Origin: Typhlomys cinereus
Taxonomy: Eukaryota; Chordata; Mammalia; Rodentia; Platacanthomyidae
DNA length: 64,000 bases
NCBI GenBank assembly: GCA_023101885.1
Contig: JALPQD010000223.1
Span: 3,273,866-3,337,865, forward strand
Reading direction: 5' to 3'
Below the pieces are notes generated by a model. It ran no database searches and was not told where the DNA came from. It saw only the letters and a list, made by a program, of their open reading frames with translations. The position numbers were made by a program, and so were the translations under genes. Of this stretch, positions 33,466 to 46,825 are shown in pieces (position 1 is the first letter of the stretch; every line of letters starts with the position of its first letter).

Positions 33466-33639
33466 GAAGTTTTGTTTTCCAAAGCAAAATAGCATTCTAG
33501 TGCATGTGTATAGTACATTTTGTTTATTCATCTCTCATCAGTCATTTGGTTTGTTTGCACTTGATTGCTGTTAATAGTGTTGCTATGTATATAGGTATAA
33601 AAATATTAACGCAAGCTGTTGGGTTTCCTTTTGTTCATT

Positions 33640-33850
33640 TGTTTTTGTTGGTTTTGTTTATTGCTTGTTGTTTTATAAGGTCTTATGTGTCCCAGTCTGG
33701 CCTCCAACTGGCTACAGTTGAGAATGACCTTGACCTTCTGATCCCCCTGTTTGCCTCCACAGGAACATACCCCACCTCATGCTGGGGATCAAATCCAGGG
33801 ATTTCTGCATGCTTGACAAGCACTGTACCAAATGAATCCTTAGCCCTCAA
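33640..33850 (-). mobile_element. B4-type SINE in old L1
   Basis: Antisense B1-like part (cccagtctggcctccaactgg, gaccttgaccttctgat) followed by an ID-like part (gctggggatcaaatccaggg..gacaagcactgtacc). Confidence 0.7.
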
Positions 33851-34096
33851 GTTCTTGTTTTTAGTTATTTTGTGTTCATATCTTGAAATGGAATTGCTGG
33901 GCCACATAACAATTCTATTTTTTAGAAAAATACTGTTTTCCAGTGGAAGGGGAATAAATTGACAATGCACAGGATCAGATGTCCCAATATTAACTATAAA
34001 CACCCAAGAGTATATTTCCATCTAAATACATCTCACTTTATTTTTAGGTAGGAGAGGATCTCAGCACTCAGGGTGCAGCCCAACATAGTGTGTCAT

Positions 34097-34524
34097 AGGC
34101 ACAGGTGTAAACCCTTGATAGTTGAGGGTTTGAGCTCTGGGCACATTTGTAGAGAACTAGTAGTCGAGTTAAGCCCAGAGCAAAGCTGCAGGAGATTATA
34201 TAGCTGATGGGGAAGACCCAGCCCGTGGTGGGTGGGACTAGGCCCTGGACAGGTAAATAAAATACAGAGAGCTGGTTGAGGAAGTTGGCACCCTTTTATA
34301 TACTTGGCCAGAGATGCTGATCTAGCAAGTAAGGATCATCCCTCTCTCAGCTATTATGTGGAGATGGTGTGGCCAGTTCCCTTGGCTCTGGTCTGAGTGT
34401 GAGCTTTCTTATCAAGCTGTACTGAGAACTGTAGCCCGATAATCATAAGAAAGATAAACCCGTTGTTCTCTTAAGCTGTTTGATGGTGATTTCATTAGCA
34501 ATCATAGAGGCTAACTGCAACACA
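34097..34524 (+). repeat. ~400-bp interspersed repeat, copy 3
   Basis: Close relative of the copy at 16938: GGGTTTGAGCTCTGGGCACATTTGTAGAGAACTAGTAG.. (segment), a shared TTGGCCAGAGATGCTG region, and an end TCTTAAGCTGTTTGATGG..GGCTAACTGCAACAC. Confidence 0.65.
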
Positions 34525-34639
34525 GTGGAAGAGCAATGAAGTAGATGACAATAGCCAACCAGAATGCAGAGTGCCAGCAACCTGCAACGCTCACCCAGAA
34601 TCGAGGCAGTCATGCCTCTCCCCATGTCAAGACTCATGG

Positions 34640-35155
34640 TACCTTGCTGAAGAGGGGGTGTAAGATTATAAGAGCCTAAAGATGGAGCAGTTCACCACTG
34701 GACAAGACATTCTGCTCAAGATAGAGCTGCTATAACCAGGAATTCACTGCAGTGATACCTGTGCTTACCAGACCGCACAATGACTGACATATCAATATGC
34801 CCTCATAGACTAGCAAGGATCTCAGGAGAAATAGTTAAATGTAGTGGAAACCTATGGGCTAAGGCTAGACAGGTGATGGGGAATGTCCCTGTTAGTGGAT
34901 CTGTCCAAGGAGAGGTCACTTGGCCTGCTACAGGAATCTGAAACCCCACTGCAGCAGATGATCCAGTGGGAACCCTAGGACTCATAGAAGCAGACAGATG
35001 GGAAGCTCGGAGGGAGTGGGATAGATTGATGAAGGAAGGGGAGGGAGGGAGGGACAGAGGAGGGAAAGGGAGAGAAGGGGGAAGGAGGGAGGGACAGAGA
35101 AGAGAGACATAATTACTCAGTATGCCTGTAAAAAGAATATATATATACATAATAT
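34640..35155 (+). mobile_element. Older L1 3' UTR, plus strand
   Basis: GAAGAGGGGGTGTAAGATTA, CACAATGACTGACATATCAA and a GGGAGGGAGGGA polypurine tract (35020-35110), then a TA-rich end. More diverged than the other 3' UTR copies. Confidence 0.7.
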
Positions 35156-35479
35156 AAATTATATAAAATTCCATTTCTACAGAGGTAACTCCATTTTGTA
35201 TTCTCACCAGCATTTCTTAACCATATGTTAAAATTTTAAACTTCATTTTGCGTGCATGCGTGCATGAATTATGCTGATGTTCATATGGCCATGATACAGG
35301 TAGAGATCAAAATTTCAGAGTAACTTCTGTCTTGTCTCTTTGTGGATTCCAGGGATAGAAATTGGGTCCTTTAGATTTGTGGGGTCCAGCACCTTTATTA
35401 GTTTTCTCTAGCTATTATCCTTGTTCTATGGTAAGAGGGAAATTGTACATAACCCACTTTCAGAGCCTGCGTGCTTGCC

Positions 35480-35695
35480 TGCATGTATGTAATAGAGGGA
35501 CTTGTGAGGACCCAAGGGTGACTTCAGGAATTATTCTGGATTCTTCTACTTCCTTTTTGCTTTACTTTGGGATTTTCCAGGCTCCTCCCATTGCCACCAC
35601 TTTCATTCTGTGTCGCTATGGGGAACGTGTATATGAACTCAAGTCTTCTTTGTGAGGCAGAGGCTTAACCCCTGAGCTAGCTCTCCAGCACCTAG
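35480..35695 (-). mobile_element. B2-superfamily SINE, second subfamily
   Basis: Antisense body (TTATTCTGGATTCTTCTACTT, TTTGGGATTTTCCAGGCTCC) and head ending AACCCCTGAGCTAGCTCTCCAGC. Confidence 0.78.
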
Positions 35696-36139
35696 AGTCC
35701 TTGGTTAGAAATTCTAGTCTTAGTCCTTTATCCCTTTGGTTTTCTAAGAGGTGAAATAGTGATTGATCCTCTACTAATGAGTGTCCATTATTATGTGAGG
35801 ATTTAGGAAAGTTGCTGGGCTTTATTAAACTGGCAATATTACTACACCCCTGAGGGAAGAAGCTCTGATTGGTGCTTGTAGGTATCTGGATTTCCATTTT
35901 ATTTTGGTCCCTCCCCTGATTTATGGGGGTTAGCAATCACTTTCTGATTGGTCCCAAGGAGTGTTCCCAGGAAGGCATTTACATTTGGTCAAAAGTCACA
36001 GCTGTGGAGGCCAAAGGCCTTGGGAAAAACCTACTGTTGTTATTGTGCTGAAATGATGTGCCGTCAAACTGGTTCTCTAAATATTTATGCTTATAAATTG
36101 GTGCTGCTCTCAACCTTGGTCAGAGAAGCTTTCTTGTTG

Positions 36140-36420
36140 TGCACAGTTGTGAATGTAACACCCGTAAGTGTTGAGGAAATGCTGAGTCCTCAGCCCAAAA
36201 TGGGGCATCTTTTTCCATTCCCCTCCAAGACTCGGGGAACACAGTAGAAGAGGGGGCAGAAAGGATGTAGGAGCCTGATGATGGGATGAATGTGGTGAAA
36301 CCGTCTTCCAGACCTGAGAAGGGTGTTGCACTCATGACCACACAGCAGCTCTGTTACCTGCAGGAGAACTGCCTGTCAGCATTGCAGCGCGGACAGGGAG
36401 CAGCTCATGAAGCCTCAGCC
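36140..36420 (+). mobile_element. Old L1 3'-UTR fragment
   Basis: GTAGAAGAGGGGGCAGAAAG, ATGTAGGAGCCTGATGATGG and TTGCACTCATGACCACACAG resemble old rodent L1 3' UTR order. The ORF at 36286-36477 arises from it. Confidence 0.6.
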
Positions 36421-36751
36421 CTAGCTGAGAAGCTTGTTGATTTCTGCTGGGGAAGACAGAATTACTTTGCTTTGTAGTACTGACAAGTTGGGCCATGCAT
36501 TGCCCAAAATGTATGCCCATGGATTGCGCACTAATGGTTCTTAGTGGGTAGTTCTTAATAACAGATTCCAAGGTGTGGGAGAACATGTGATTTGGGGGGA
36601 TAGTGGAAATAGGAGTAAAGAGGGATTGCTGTGGTCAAGATACAACTTAAAGGAGAAAGGGAGAGGTATCTGGATTAGAGTTCACAGAAGAGATACAGTT
36701 TTAGATTTTTTTAGGTAAACGTCTGTTGTCCATTTCAGTTTATTTATTCTG

Positions 36752-36802
<51 letters not shown>
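36752..36802 (+). repeat. (TG)n microsatellite
   Basis: About 25 uninterrupted TG units. Confidence 0.95.
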
Positions 36803-36805
<3 letters not shown>

Positions 36806-36834
36806 ATGTCAGAATATCTATGACTGGATTTCCT

Positions 36835-36950
36835 TTTGAAAACAGACTCATTGTATAGCCCAGGCTGGCCTTGAACTTGTGATTTTTCTGCCCCACATTT
36901 CTGAGAACTGGAATTGTAGGAATGCATCACCATGCCAGGCATGATTTTCC
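36835..36950 (-). mobile_element. B1-like (7SL-derived) SINE fragment
   Basis: Antisense B1 words: TTGTATAGCCCAGGCTGGCC, TTGAACTTGTGATTTTTCTGCC, GGAATGCATCACCATGCC. Confidence 0.85.
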
Positions 36951-36959
36951 CTTTAAAGG

Positions 36960-39295
36960 GAGTTCAGTTTTCATGATTATGTATTATCCCTTCCTGCGGC
37001 TACTTTTTGCTTTGCTTTTTAAACATATGTTTGTTCTAACAGCCGTAAAAAGCTTGGAATAATAAGAACAACATCCTAGGTTTTATCCCAAGCACTGCTG
37101 AAAAATCCCCATGAGAATGTAAAAATAGAAATGACAGTATAAAAGTCAGCTGTAAACTGCACAAAAATGAGAATGGGAACTCCTGGGATAACATAATCTA
37201 CACAAGCAGTATGCCAAATGCTTCTATGTCATAGGCATGGTTGCTTTCCTGTTTGCAAGACAGAAATGAAAGCATTGAAAAAGGGAAAAAGTAAACTGTC
37301 AAATACAAATTTTGAGGGCTTGTACACGTTGATCGAAATCACAAAGGCAGCATGTCGCTGTTGAAAATTTCAGAGCAAAGCAAATCATTCTTATGTTGGT
37401 GATGCCATAAAATATTTGAACTAATTCCACCTGTTAATCCCACAAGACAGCTGGCATAAAAATGAAAGCCTACCTATAAACTAAAGAGCCAAATTGACCC
37501 AGAAGCCTTGATCTCTTGGTAGGCTGCCTTCATAACATCTTTGGTGCTCCTTTTGAGGAGGAAAGAGCCAGAGCTTTTTGTGACATATAGTTCCTCCTAA
37601 AAGCAGAAGGTATGTGCATCTGGCTAGTGCCAGACACAGGGATTTCTTGACTGAGTCAGATGATGGAGGAAAGATCACCATGGCAGTTGTAAATGGTCAC
37701 CATTTTCTTGAACCACCCTCACATTCTCCAAAAGAATGAGCTCTCTAGAGATACACCATGTATCCAAGGTTTGTGCTGGAAATGAGAATGTCATCAAATC
37801 CAGCAGGCTGTCACAATCAGTCTGTCAGTCAGCAATGTTCCCATGTGCTACAATGGCAACATAAGGTTCCACCGGTACCTGACCTGAGACTAGCTTACTT
37901 TGTGTGGTATGTGCCATGGTGTTCCCAAGATGATGACATTCCCAGCAGACACATTGCCAGAAAGTTCCTATTAAGCAGCAATGTATGAGTATTCTGTGCC
38001 AGGCCCGAGGTGGGTACCAACAGCTTTGAGTAAGTATATTCTGACTGACACAAAGGTTAAAAAGAGTCGGTGATAGAAAGGTACCAGCTGGAGTGCATTC
38101 ACGGTGCGTCACAGAAGTAATCAAGAAAAAGCAGAAGAAAAGTCAGTCCCAAATGATATAACCCAGGGAAGCCCATGGTGCATTGGTGAGAATAGGGAGA
38201 AATGAGACCATGAGGGATGGAGACAGGTAACCTTCTCTTCCTACCTCCCTCCAATGCTGTTTCCATAATGGTAGTCCCTAGGGCAGGGCTCTCCCAGGAG
38301 CTGAGCAAATCTTATTCTAGCATATATGTCACCTGGAATCTGGTCCCGTCATCCTCTGCCAATCAGTTGCCTTTATCTTAATTTTGAGGTGGGGAGCTTT
38401 CTACAACAGGGTAATTATTATCCAAGCATGAGCCTCCTTAATCAATCTTTCCATTTCGAGAAAGTTGAATTTAAAGATAATGGACTGGTGTGTTTGTTGG
38501 AGGAAAGGTGTCTGAAGTTATGAGGTTCTGAACAAGGAGAAAACAGAAAGTAGAGCACCTGATGCTACTGAAGAAATTAACATAGTTAGAGAAAGACTTA
38601 GTATTTGGAAATGAGGCAGTGGGAGAGATAAATATCACCCCATGAAGATTCTATTTTCTGAAATCCCAGACTCTTTCAGCAGAAGAAATCTTAAGCTGAT
38701 TATCTTCCTACTTTTCCAAAAATGACTCCTGGAAAGAAGCTTTTCCAGGCCCAGCACAAAGACATTGATGATACAGCTGTGGTTAAAGTGACCTGTTTTT
38801 CATCTCAACCTAGAGACAGAACTAGCAGCAGCATTTGTGTAAGACATAAGTTTGAGGGGTTCATGGAGAGCAAATGAGTCTTATCACTATGTGACAGGCT
38901 TGAAGTTCTCACAAATGAAGTGAAGTTTACAGTAGTAGTAGAGAATTCAGGATATTGGAAATTCCAGAATCATTAGATGTGCACTGTGAAAGGGCAGGAG
39001 GGCAGATTAGAGCCAAGTCAAAGAAAGTCTGTTTGTGCTGTGAGCAGGAAAAAGATATAATGGAATTGTACAGCATTTTGGGACCAATTCGACTACATGA
39101 AATGACTACATGGTATTTAACTTTATGGACTTTGGTCTAACTTTGATTTGATTTTGCTCTTAGCTATGATTTGATATTTTCTTGCTGTGCTCTGGTTCTT
39201 TCATACTTAAGTTACGAATGCTTTTTCGTGATGCTTGTTGGAAGTGTGTTAGGAGTGTTTAACTTGTTTTTGATTTGACAAGCACAGGATTAAGA
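36960..39295. other. Intergenic, unassigned
   Basis: About 2.3 kb without recognised genes or clear repeats. The short ORFs at 37481-38308 show no family signature and no splice structure. Confidence 0.35.
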
Positions 39296-39297
39296 GA

Positions 39298-39675
39298 TTG
39301 TCGTGGTTTAAAATGTGAGTTGTCCCCCCACAGGTTCATGTGTTTGAATCTTAAGTTTTTTTGGGAAAGTCATGGCACCTTTAAGAGGTGTAGCCTTGCT
39401 GGAGGAAGGTAGTCACAGAAGATGTGTTTTGAGATTGATTAGCCCCACCCTACTTCCAGGAGAGGTCTCCTCTTAAAATTGGCAGTTTAGCAGCTCTCAG
39501 CCACCATGATTGATGAAACTTAAGTCTCCTCCTGTTTCTGCCATCTGGACATGCTGTTTCTTCCATGAAAGACTGTATCTCCCCTCTGGAACTGTAAGTT
39601 CAATAAATCTCCCTTCCTGCATTAAGTTGCTTGACTTTGGATGCTGTCTCACAGCATCAGAAAAGAGTAACAGTA
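39298..39675 (+). repeat. Rodent interspersed repeat
   Basis: GGTTTAAAATGTGAG..CACAGGTTCATGTGTTTGAA, GGTGTAGCCTTGCTGGAGGA, CTCTGGAACTGTAAGTTCAA then TAAATCTCCCTTCCTG..AAGTTGC: the typical word order of a common rodent non-autonomous repeat; family name uncertain. Confidence 0.6.
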
Positions 39676-39729
39676 CAGAGATTTTTGAACCTTTAAACAG
39701 TGACTTGGTGCTTTTTAAAATGTTGGTAC

Positions 39730-39973
39730 TAGATTGGAGAGAAGGCTCAGGGGTGAAGACTCGGCCTTGTAAGCAGAAGATTCTGAGTTCGGATCCCAAG
39801 TCCCACATAAAAGACTAGTTGGAAATGGAGGTGGCCTGCACTTCAGGCCCTGGTGGGTGGAGCCTAGGAAATTCCAGGGCGAAGCAATTAATTAGGAAGT
39901 AGAAACAATCCAAGATGATTCCCAAAGTCACAGTTGGGCCTCCACAGGGACACACAATGCCCTGACACACACA

Positions 39974-40029
<56 letters not shown>

Positions 40030-40067
40030 AAATAAATAAATAAATAATAAAGCTTTTTTAAAAAGAA
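39730..40067 (+). mobile_element. B2-superfamily SINE, second subfamily
   Basis: Head agattggagagaaggctcagg, body GTGGCCTGCACTTCAGGCCC and ATCCAAGATGATTCCCAAAG, a long (CA)n, (AAAT)n tail; target duplication AATGTTGGTACT / AATATTGGTACT. Confidence 0.9.
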
Positions 40068-40165
40068 AATATTGGTACTGAAATGTTGGTGACTATGAAA
40101 ATTTAAAATTGTTTTATCAGGAATTTTATTGTTGGCCTAAGAGGATTTTAAAAAAATCAGATGGG

Positions 40166-40340
40166 GGCTGGAGAGGTGGCTCAAGGGTTAAGGCGGAAGG
40201 TCCTGAGTTCAGATCCTAGACCCCACGCACGTATAGATGCCGGGTGGAAGCGGGGGCAGCCTGCGTTTCTGGTCCTGGTAGGGCGGAGCCTGTGAATCCC
40301 AGGGCAGAGTAAACAAGGAGGAGGTGGAGGCATCCATGGT

Positions 40341-40399
<59 letters not shown>

Positions 40400-40440
40400 A
40401 GCTCATGCAAACACATGCATACCCGCACAATTGAATAAAT
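40166..40440 (+). mobile_element. B2-superfamily SINE (CA-rich type)
   Basis: GGGGCTGGAGAGGTGGCTCA head with a small deletion after it, long (CA)n, AATTGAATAAAT tail; target duplication AAAAATCAGATGG on both sides. Confidence 0.93.
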
Positions 40441-40552
40441 AAAAAATCAGATGGAATGTATTATATAAGAAGAATGTGACATCTATGAAGAGAAAGATCT
40501 ATGGTTTAAAGTAATGTGTTTAAGTGCCAAGTTAGCAAGGGTTGAAAGGTGA

Positions 40553-40935
40553 TAGTTGCCACTTTAACAGTTGAAGGCTGAGCTTTCAGACATTTGTGAA
40601 GATGTACTTAGCTAACACGAGCCCTGAGCAACCTTATTCAGTTGATGTGGAGAGACCCGGCCTGCAGTGGGCGGAACCATCCTTCAGGCAGGTGGGATTA
40701 GATGGTAGAGCTGGCTCAGCATTTCTGCAGAGTAGCCAAATGGAAAGAGTATGCTCTTAACTCAGCTCTTCCTGTGGACACGGTATAGTTTCCTTAGTCT
40801 TGATGTTGATATGAACTCTCCTACTATGGTCATGAACTGCAACTAGAAACTGTCTATTGGGAATTAATCTGTTCTTCTCCTAAATTGTTTAGTCGTGTAT
40901 TGGTATCAGCTACAGGAAAGTAGTTGGAATGACCA
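40553..40935 (+). repeat. ~400-bp interspersed repeat, copy 4
   Basis: Diverged: ccactttaacagttgaaggc, ACCCGGCCTGCAGTGGGCGG, and an end CTAAATTGTTTAGTCGTGTATTGGTATCAGC (segment). Confidence 0.5.
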
Positions 40936-42425
40936 TATTAGCCTATATCCTCTAATCTCTCTCTAAAAAATTAAAGTCATGTGCATTCAGGAAAGAATTG
41001 AACAAAACTTTTTGGGAGGTATAAGACAGAGCAGTAGAAACCCAGGTGAGGGTGCCTCACCACTCCTTGTGTACTAACAGTGAACAGATTTGATAATTGT
41101 GGTCTTTTGCAAACAGTCAGGATTGAACTAAGATGGCAACTATTTTCTCAGAGGCTAGAGTTCTAAAATACAACGCATATTTTCCTAGAGGTGTGTTGTA
41201 TGATTTTTCTTTGGGAGACATAATCCTATGTGTAGACTGTAAGAGACAAATCTTGTAGTGAAAATAGGACATTGCTCCTGCATGTTACAGCGGGAAAGGT
41301 TATTAGGGTTAAACCACAGGAACACAAGGACAAAGGGTTCACTTTTGGGTACAAACTATCCTAGCAGACTGATGAGAGCAACAGACAAGCTCTAAGAAGT
41401 CAGTCCAGTGTTGGCACACAGCTGCCTAGCTCTTGTGAAGAAATGCATGTTAGACACTATTGCTCTTTTACACAGTTCTGCTTCTTATGTGGCAAATTGT
41501 TACAGATTCAATTGTAACTAAGTAAGTAAACCTTCATCTGTTTCAAGAATCAGACCCCAGATATATTGTAGATAAAGAGATAACCAAGACACTGTGACTA
41601 CTTTTTGGTAGCTGTGAGCATCAAAGAGCTTGGTTGGGTTAAGTGTACTTGAGACACTGGCAATATGAGCAGAAGCAATATTACCTGAAGACTACTGGCT
41701 ACTAGAGAATCAAGGTCAATAACTAAGAAAGCCAAAATCAAAAATGAACAAATGCATGTTTCTGCCAATCCTCAGCAAACGGGTATCACATAGACAGAGC
41801 ATGATCCATTCTTGATTTAAATTGAAGGGCATGAATTTGAATGCTGGCCTTGTAAATGGTCAGTAGATACCATTATCTCAGTTTTCAGGCACTGCTTCAG
41901 GCATTATGGAACAGTCGTATCTGGAAAAACCACTGGGAACCATCTGGCTAGTGACAAGTTGTGCTTTCCTTTATCCAATCTATACATCAAAGTAGTTTCC
42001 TTCACCTTTTCTAATTTAATGCTTTCCTGAAATCCCTTTAATAAAGTTTCTACACACCCAGGTTGAGTTTGTCAATAAGGAGTGTTCCTCTCTCAGCAGT
42101 CCTGTGGGCTTCAGGTATTTCAGAATATTTCTGGCGTGTGGTAATCCTTGATATCAAGACCAGGCTGGAATCCTGTTATTAGCACCCTCTGTTTACTTTT
42201 AAGTCTCTGATCTTCCTAGGAAACCTGATGCATTTCCTCTGTTACGGAAAAGCAGACATCCAGCACACCTTGTCAGGAAGGAAGATGGGCTGAGGTCAAG
42301 GGGACAAAGGATCAAAGGATTGTCTCTGTCCTGCTGATAACGGTCAGATCCCAGACACATCTCTGCTGGGGTCAGAGAGGCCAATGTGTTTGTGTGAACG
42401 AACGTTACAGATGCACACTCTCTAG
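40936..42425. other. Intergenic, unassigned
   Basis: About 1.5 kb; no gene or recognisable repeat. Confidence 0.35.
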
Positions 42426-42427
42426 AT

Positions 42428-42858
42428 ACAGGTGTCAACATGACAGGTTAAGGCTTGGAGCTCTGGGCATGTTGCAAAGAACTGGCAGTGTGAGTTAATG
42501 CTTGAGCAAGCCTCAGGAGACGGTCTGATCGATGGGAGGCCCAGCCCAGGAACAGGGTCTGATCAGGCCCTGGGCAGGTGAGTAATGCGGAGGGTGCTGT
42601 TTGGGGAAGCTGGCATCCCTTTGGTGTATTTGGTCAGACATTTGGTTTGTCAATAAGGAGGGTCTGTCTCTCAGCAGTCCTGTGGGTATATGGAAATGGT
42701 GTGGGCAGATCCCTCATTTCCTGGTGTTGGTGTCTCTCCTGCCAAGCTGTATTAAGAACTGTAACTGGACAGATTCTTGCTGTATTGTAAGCAAGAATAA
42801 AGCCCTTGTTCCTGTTTCAGCTGTTTGGCTACAAATTTATCAGCATCAGTGCAAGGTA
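42428..42858 (+). repeat. ~400-bp interspersed repeat, copy 5
   Basis: CAGGTGTCAACATGACAGG, gagctctgggcatgttgcaaagaactgg, and an end AATAAAGCCCTTGTTCCTGT..CAGCTGTTTGGC. It abuts the GA microsatellite. Confidence 0.65.
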
Positions 42859-42861
42859 ATT

Positions 42862-42862
<1 letters not shown>

Positions 42863-42931
<69 letters not shown>
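42863..42931 (+). repeat. (GA)n microsatellite
   Basis: About 34 uninterrupted GA units. Confidence 0.96.
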
Positions 42932-42936
<5 letters not shown>

Positions 42937-43202
42937 ATGTACATTGTGTTGAAATGCCAGAGCATATAATTATATGAACTCAGTATTCAAGAAGTTAATC
43001 TTTTCTTCACCTCTCAGAAGTATCCTAGGAAGACTGTCTGCTTCTTGATGCCTCTGAAATAATGTAAATCTGTCATAGCACCTGTTATGACCTTTGTTCA
43101 CAGTACCATGTCCATGGCAACTCACTCCACCCCCCCAGCCACTTGAGGGGGTTGTTGGTATGGAATTATCCTAGTTTACCAAGGAAGCAGTAATAGATAA
43201 AA

Positions 43203-43712
43203 CATCCTCCTAGGGAAATTTGCAGAAGAGGGGGCGGTAAGATTGTAAGAGCACAAGGATGGGAGGAGTTATGATACGCAAAATACTCCATACAAGTTAG
43301 GGCCAAAGCAATTATAATAGGACTCTGCATGATCTGTTCAATGACCAATATATCATTGACCCCTCAAAGTTTAGTATGGACTAAAGGCACTAGGATCCTT
43401 AGAAGCAAGGGATTAACAGTCACAATAGTGTTCCTATACTTAAGGGGAACACAAGAAAGAGTTCTAGAAAATGCCACTGAGTCCTTACACCTCATCAGAG
43501 AGGAGGACTCAGAGGAAAATTTAATATACACATTAAAGGATCCTTCAGAGACGTGGGGAGGGGGCACTGGGAGAAAGAGAGGGAGGGGGGAAAGGAAGAG
43601 AAAAGGGGGAAGGGAGCAGGGAGGTTCAAGGAGGGGTGGAGAGAGGGAGGGGACAGGGGTACTTATTACGTTTGTATGAGCAGAAAAAAAGAAAGAAAGA
43701 AAGAAAGAAAAA
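43203..43712 (+). mobile_element. 5'-truncated L1, 3' UTR only
   Basis: GGGAAATTTGCAGAAGAGGG start, GGATTAACAGTCACAATAGT, polypurine tract (43555-43660), ACGTTTGTATGAGCAG and a (GAAA)n-type tail. Confidence 0.88.
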
Positions 43713-43719
43713 AGTCCTG

Positions 43720-46700
43720 CCTAAATCAAATGGCACACAAAGCTGAATTTGAGACACGAGCCCCAGAAGGTGCCCTGGCACTAGTTCATATCTTGGCACA
43801 GACATATATCTGGACATTTTCTCAAGGAGTGGGGGAACAGTCTGTGAACAAGAGCTGTAAGCCAAGATGCCAGTAGGTAACAGGTCAGAAGAAGTAATGA
43901 GATGCCACAAGCAAAGTCATAACCAGGGCGGGAGGTAAGGAAGCCTGTGCAGGGTTCAGTGGAGCTGGGGTTGGGAGCAAGTGACCCACAATTCAGACCT
44001 GGACACACCAAGCCACAGGACACTAGCCAGTGGTGGACCCGATTGTCACGTCAGCTCCTAACTGGATGGTCCACTGTTCTTTCATGTTTTTCTGTGGAGA
44101 CAAGACACCAGTGCCTACTTCACCTTTATAATCAACAACAGACACAGTGGCAGTCATGCCGGAGTCCACTGAGTTTATTTGGGTTACTCATAGGACCATG
44201 AATGATTCAATGGCTGCTTCACCCAAAAGCCCACCCAGCTTAGGTAACACGCGCAGAAGCTGCATCCTAGGATCTCTCTGCACTGCTTGCAGGCATCTAA
44301 ATTTCAAGAACTTTTTGAGGCTTATCAATTATTTACTTCCTGAGATTCGTGTCTTTCCCTCATCTCTTCTGAAGGGAATGCTTCCTATCAGAGGAAATTG
44401 CTATGCAACTCTTCATCCCTTCCTCCAGTTCTTATATTCAGTGCTTTCATCTCTGATATTCCCTGAGCCTTAGAGGGCTTGATAAAATTCTGTCTGTGGC
44501 TAAATTTTGCACCACTGTGCCATAATAATAGTCAACTTATTCTCATTAACTTCACTACTGTTTATGATTCTTTATATCATTCATTGCAAAGTCTCCTTTC
44601 TGGGATCCCTTGTAGCTGGCAGCATCAATGATGCTTGGGCATACTTACAAATGTTAAGAAGGCAGTTTGTCAAGGAACATTTCACCAATTAAAAAAAATA
44701 ATACCAGTGGCCTCCCCACTGGAGCCTATGGTCATCCTAGTCACAGGTTTTGCCCTGTCTTACAATTTCAGACATGAATCTCTTCCTGTGGAGTGAACTA
44801 AAGGGTCCATGTTACTATAGCAGTGGGCACATTTTGCCTGCTTGTTTCACAGTGTAGCTTACAGGATCATAGCTGGATAGGAATATGGTGACAATTCTCC
44901 CTCTGTAACCTGCATAGCACCTCCCACTGTGGAAGCTAGCCTTCAGGTAAAAAACACTTTCTCAATGTCCTGCAATCAAAGCACGTTGTATCTTTAATAC
45001 TAGGGTCTTAGCAGTTAGTTTTGTCAACCAACAGTAGTGACAACCTCATTTAGCTATCTTGTGAACTTCTAGGTTCTCCTTGACCAACAACTCTTATTGC
45101 AGGTAACTCACATCTAGCAATGGATTTTTTTTTTATCTCGACAATTATTCATAGGAGTGTTTTTCTTTCCATTCATACATTATCTTATTTAAACTCCCTA
45201 ACTGCTGTCTTTCTGGTCTTTTCCATGCCTTTTTAAAATTTGTAAAACAACTATGTGTTAGCATCATGTAGGAGAACTTTTATAGTGGGTAAAGAGGATC
45301 ATCAAAATACTCCACACTCCATTCCAAGTAACAGGTAAATTCGAGAGTCAGCAACTAAAGAGATGGTAAAGAAAAGGTTAGTAAGCTCCAAATACTATAA
45401 AAAGTTCCCATAGATTCTATAAGTATCTTCCTCAAGAGGTCAACACTGGGAACAATGTAGTGTATTAACTCTTCCTGTTTAAACTCTCCATAATTTGTAG
45501 ATTGTTTCTTAGATTTTTTTTTTCTCACCAGTCTAATGCACCAAATGACCCTCAGTAAACCAGGAAGTCAAATTTCTTAGGAGACTAGAGAAGGGATCCT
45601 ACTCTAAACTCTGGGCTCTGTTCCACAGTAACATACTGTATTTATAGACAATTTAACATCATACTAGAACTATCTCGGTACTAGCAGGTTTTAAATTTTT
45701 GGTCTAAGTGACTAAAAACTTATGTCAGGGCTTATACTAGAAACATCTGAGCTACAAAAACAGAAGCAATAAGGGAAGTTAGTGTTTGTTTTGGAGAGAG
45801 TCATTTGTTGAGTCTATCCCAGCATATAAGGGAAAGTGCTCCTTTTAAGAAGCAACTGGTTTTTTAAGTATGGCATCCTGCAAACTGTCTCAACAAAGAG
45901 GTTTGTACACTGTGTGACTCTGACCTTTATGCCTCAGTACTGCAATGGGCCTCTGAGGACCTCCCCATTCCTGTTGTTTAAGTGGTAAGATAAAGAAGGA
46001 ATGCTTCTCTCTCCCTAGTAATGCCTGAGCATCAAAGTCTGGTGAAATCTTGGCCAGCCTTCAGTTGCATCCTACCCCATTTTCTCTCTTTTCAGTTACA
46101 CCTGACTATCAAGAACATCCCAAATACACCAATAGAAGGTATACCAGTGTATATTTCTGGTAGTAAGTGTTTCTTCAGACAGGACCTAGACTAAAGGCAA
46201 GCATGAGGTACCCATAAGTCAACAACCATGAGCAATAGTGAAAGAATCATGTGCACTGAGTCCTGCTCAAACCCTACCATTTTAGCCATACTTTCTGACA
46301 TGGACTATCACACATTTGAAATCTGAAACATATTTGAAGAAGAAGCAGCTGTAGCAACAGATATATGCAACAGAAAGTATGACTTTTCATTGAAGGCCAG
46401 ACATTCTGTAAACATCACTGTTTGAATGCTCTATGATCTACAGACATGTTCTTTTGAGTAAATTTCCTTTCCCACCCTTTGCCACTGCCATGAGATTCTT
46501 GAGCATCTCCCAACTACTTGGCCAATGCTGCAGCTACAGAATTACTGAGGTCTCTTTCTACCACACCTGATTGTTATTAGAGCCTGATTATATCATGCAA
46601 TGGAGCATATGAAGGGAGGAGACTGGAAGAAAGCTATCAGACAGACCAGCTGCCTGCAGGACAAGGAAGTCTAGAAACTACTTTAGCAAATCTTGACATC

Positions 46701-46820
46701 AAACATTTTATGAGATCAAAACAAAAATGCCAAATTAATTGATTTGGATCTTGTGACCAAGTGTTGAAATGAGAATAGACTGAGGTACTTATGCTTATAA
46801 TGCCTCCACTCTTTCTTTGT
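43720..46820. other. Intergenic, no gene recognised
   Basis: About 3.1 kb of AT-rich sequence. The ORFs are short and unsupported. Confidence 0.35.
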
Positions 46821-46825
46821 GAAGG

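Larger units (their letters stand above)
33470..35230 (-). mobile_element. Old L1 ORF2 3' fragment with nested insertions
   Basis: 33475-33605 and 33855-33945 read as antisense old L1 (GGAATTGCTGGGCCACATAA, then ACTGTTTTCCAGTGG). The continuation CCATTTTGTATTCTCACCAGC lies at 35185-35210. Between them sit a B4-type SINE (33640-33850), a ~400-bp repeat (34097-34524) and another L1 3' UTR (34640-35155). Confidence 0.65.

Noticed and set aside
36286..36477. 63-codon plus-strand ORF that looks protein-like
   Set aside because: It overlaps an old L1 3'-UTR fragment and has no supporting family signature.
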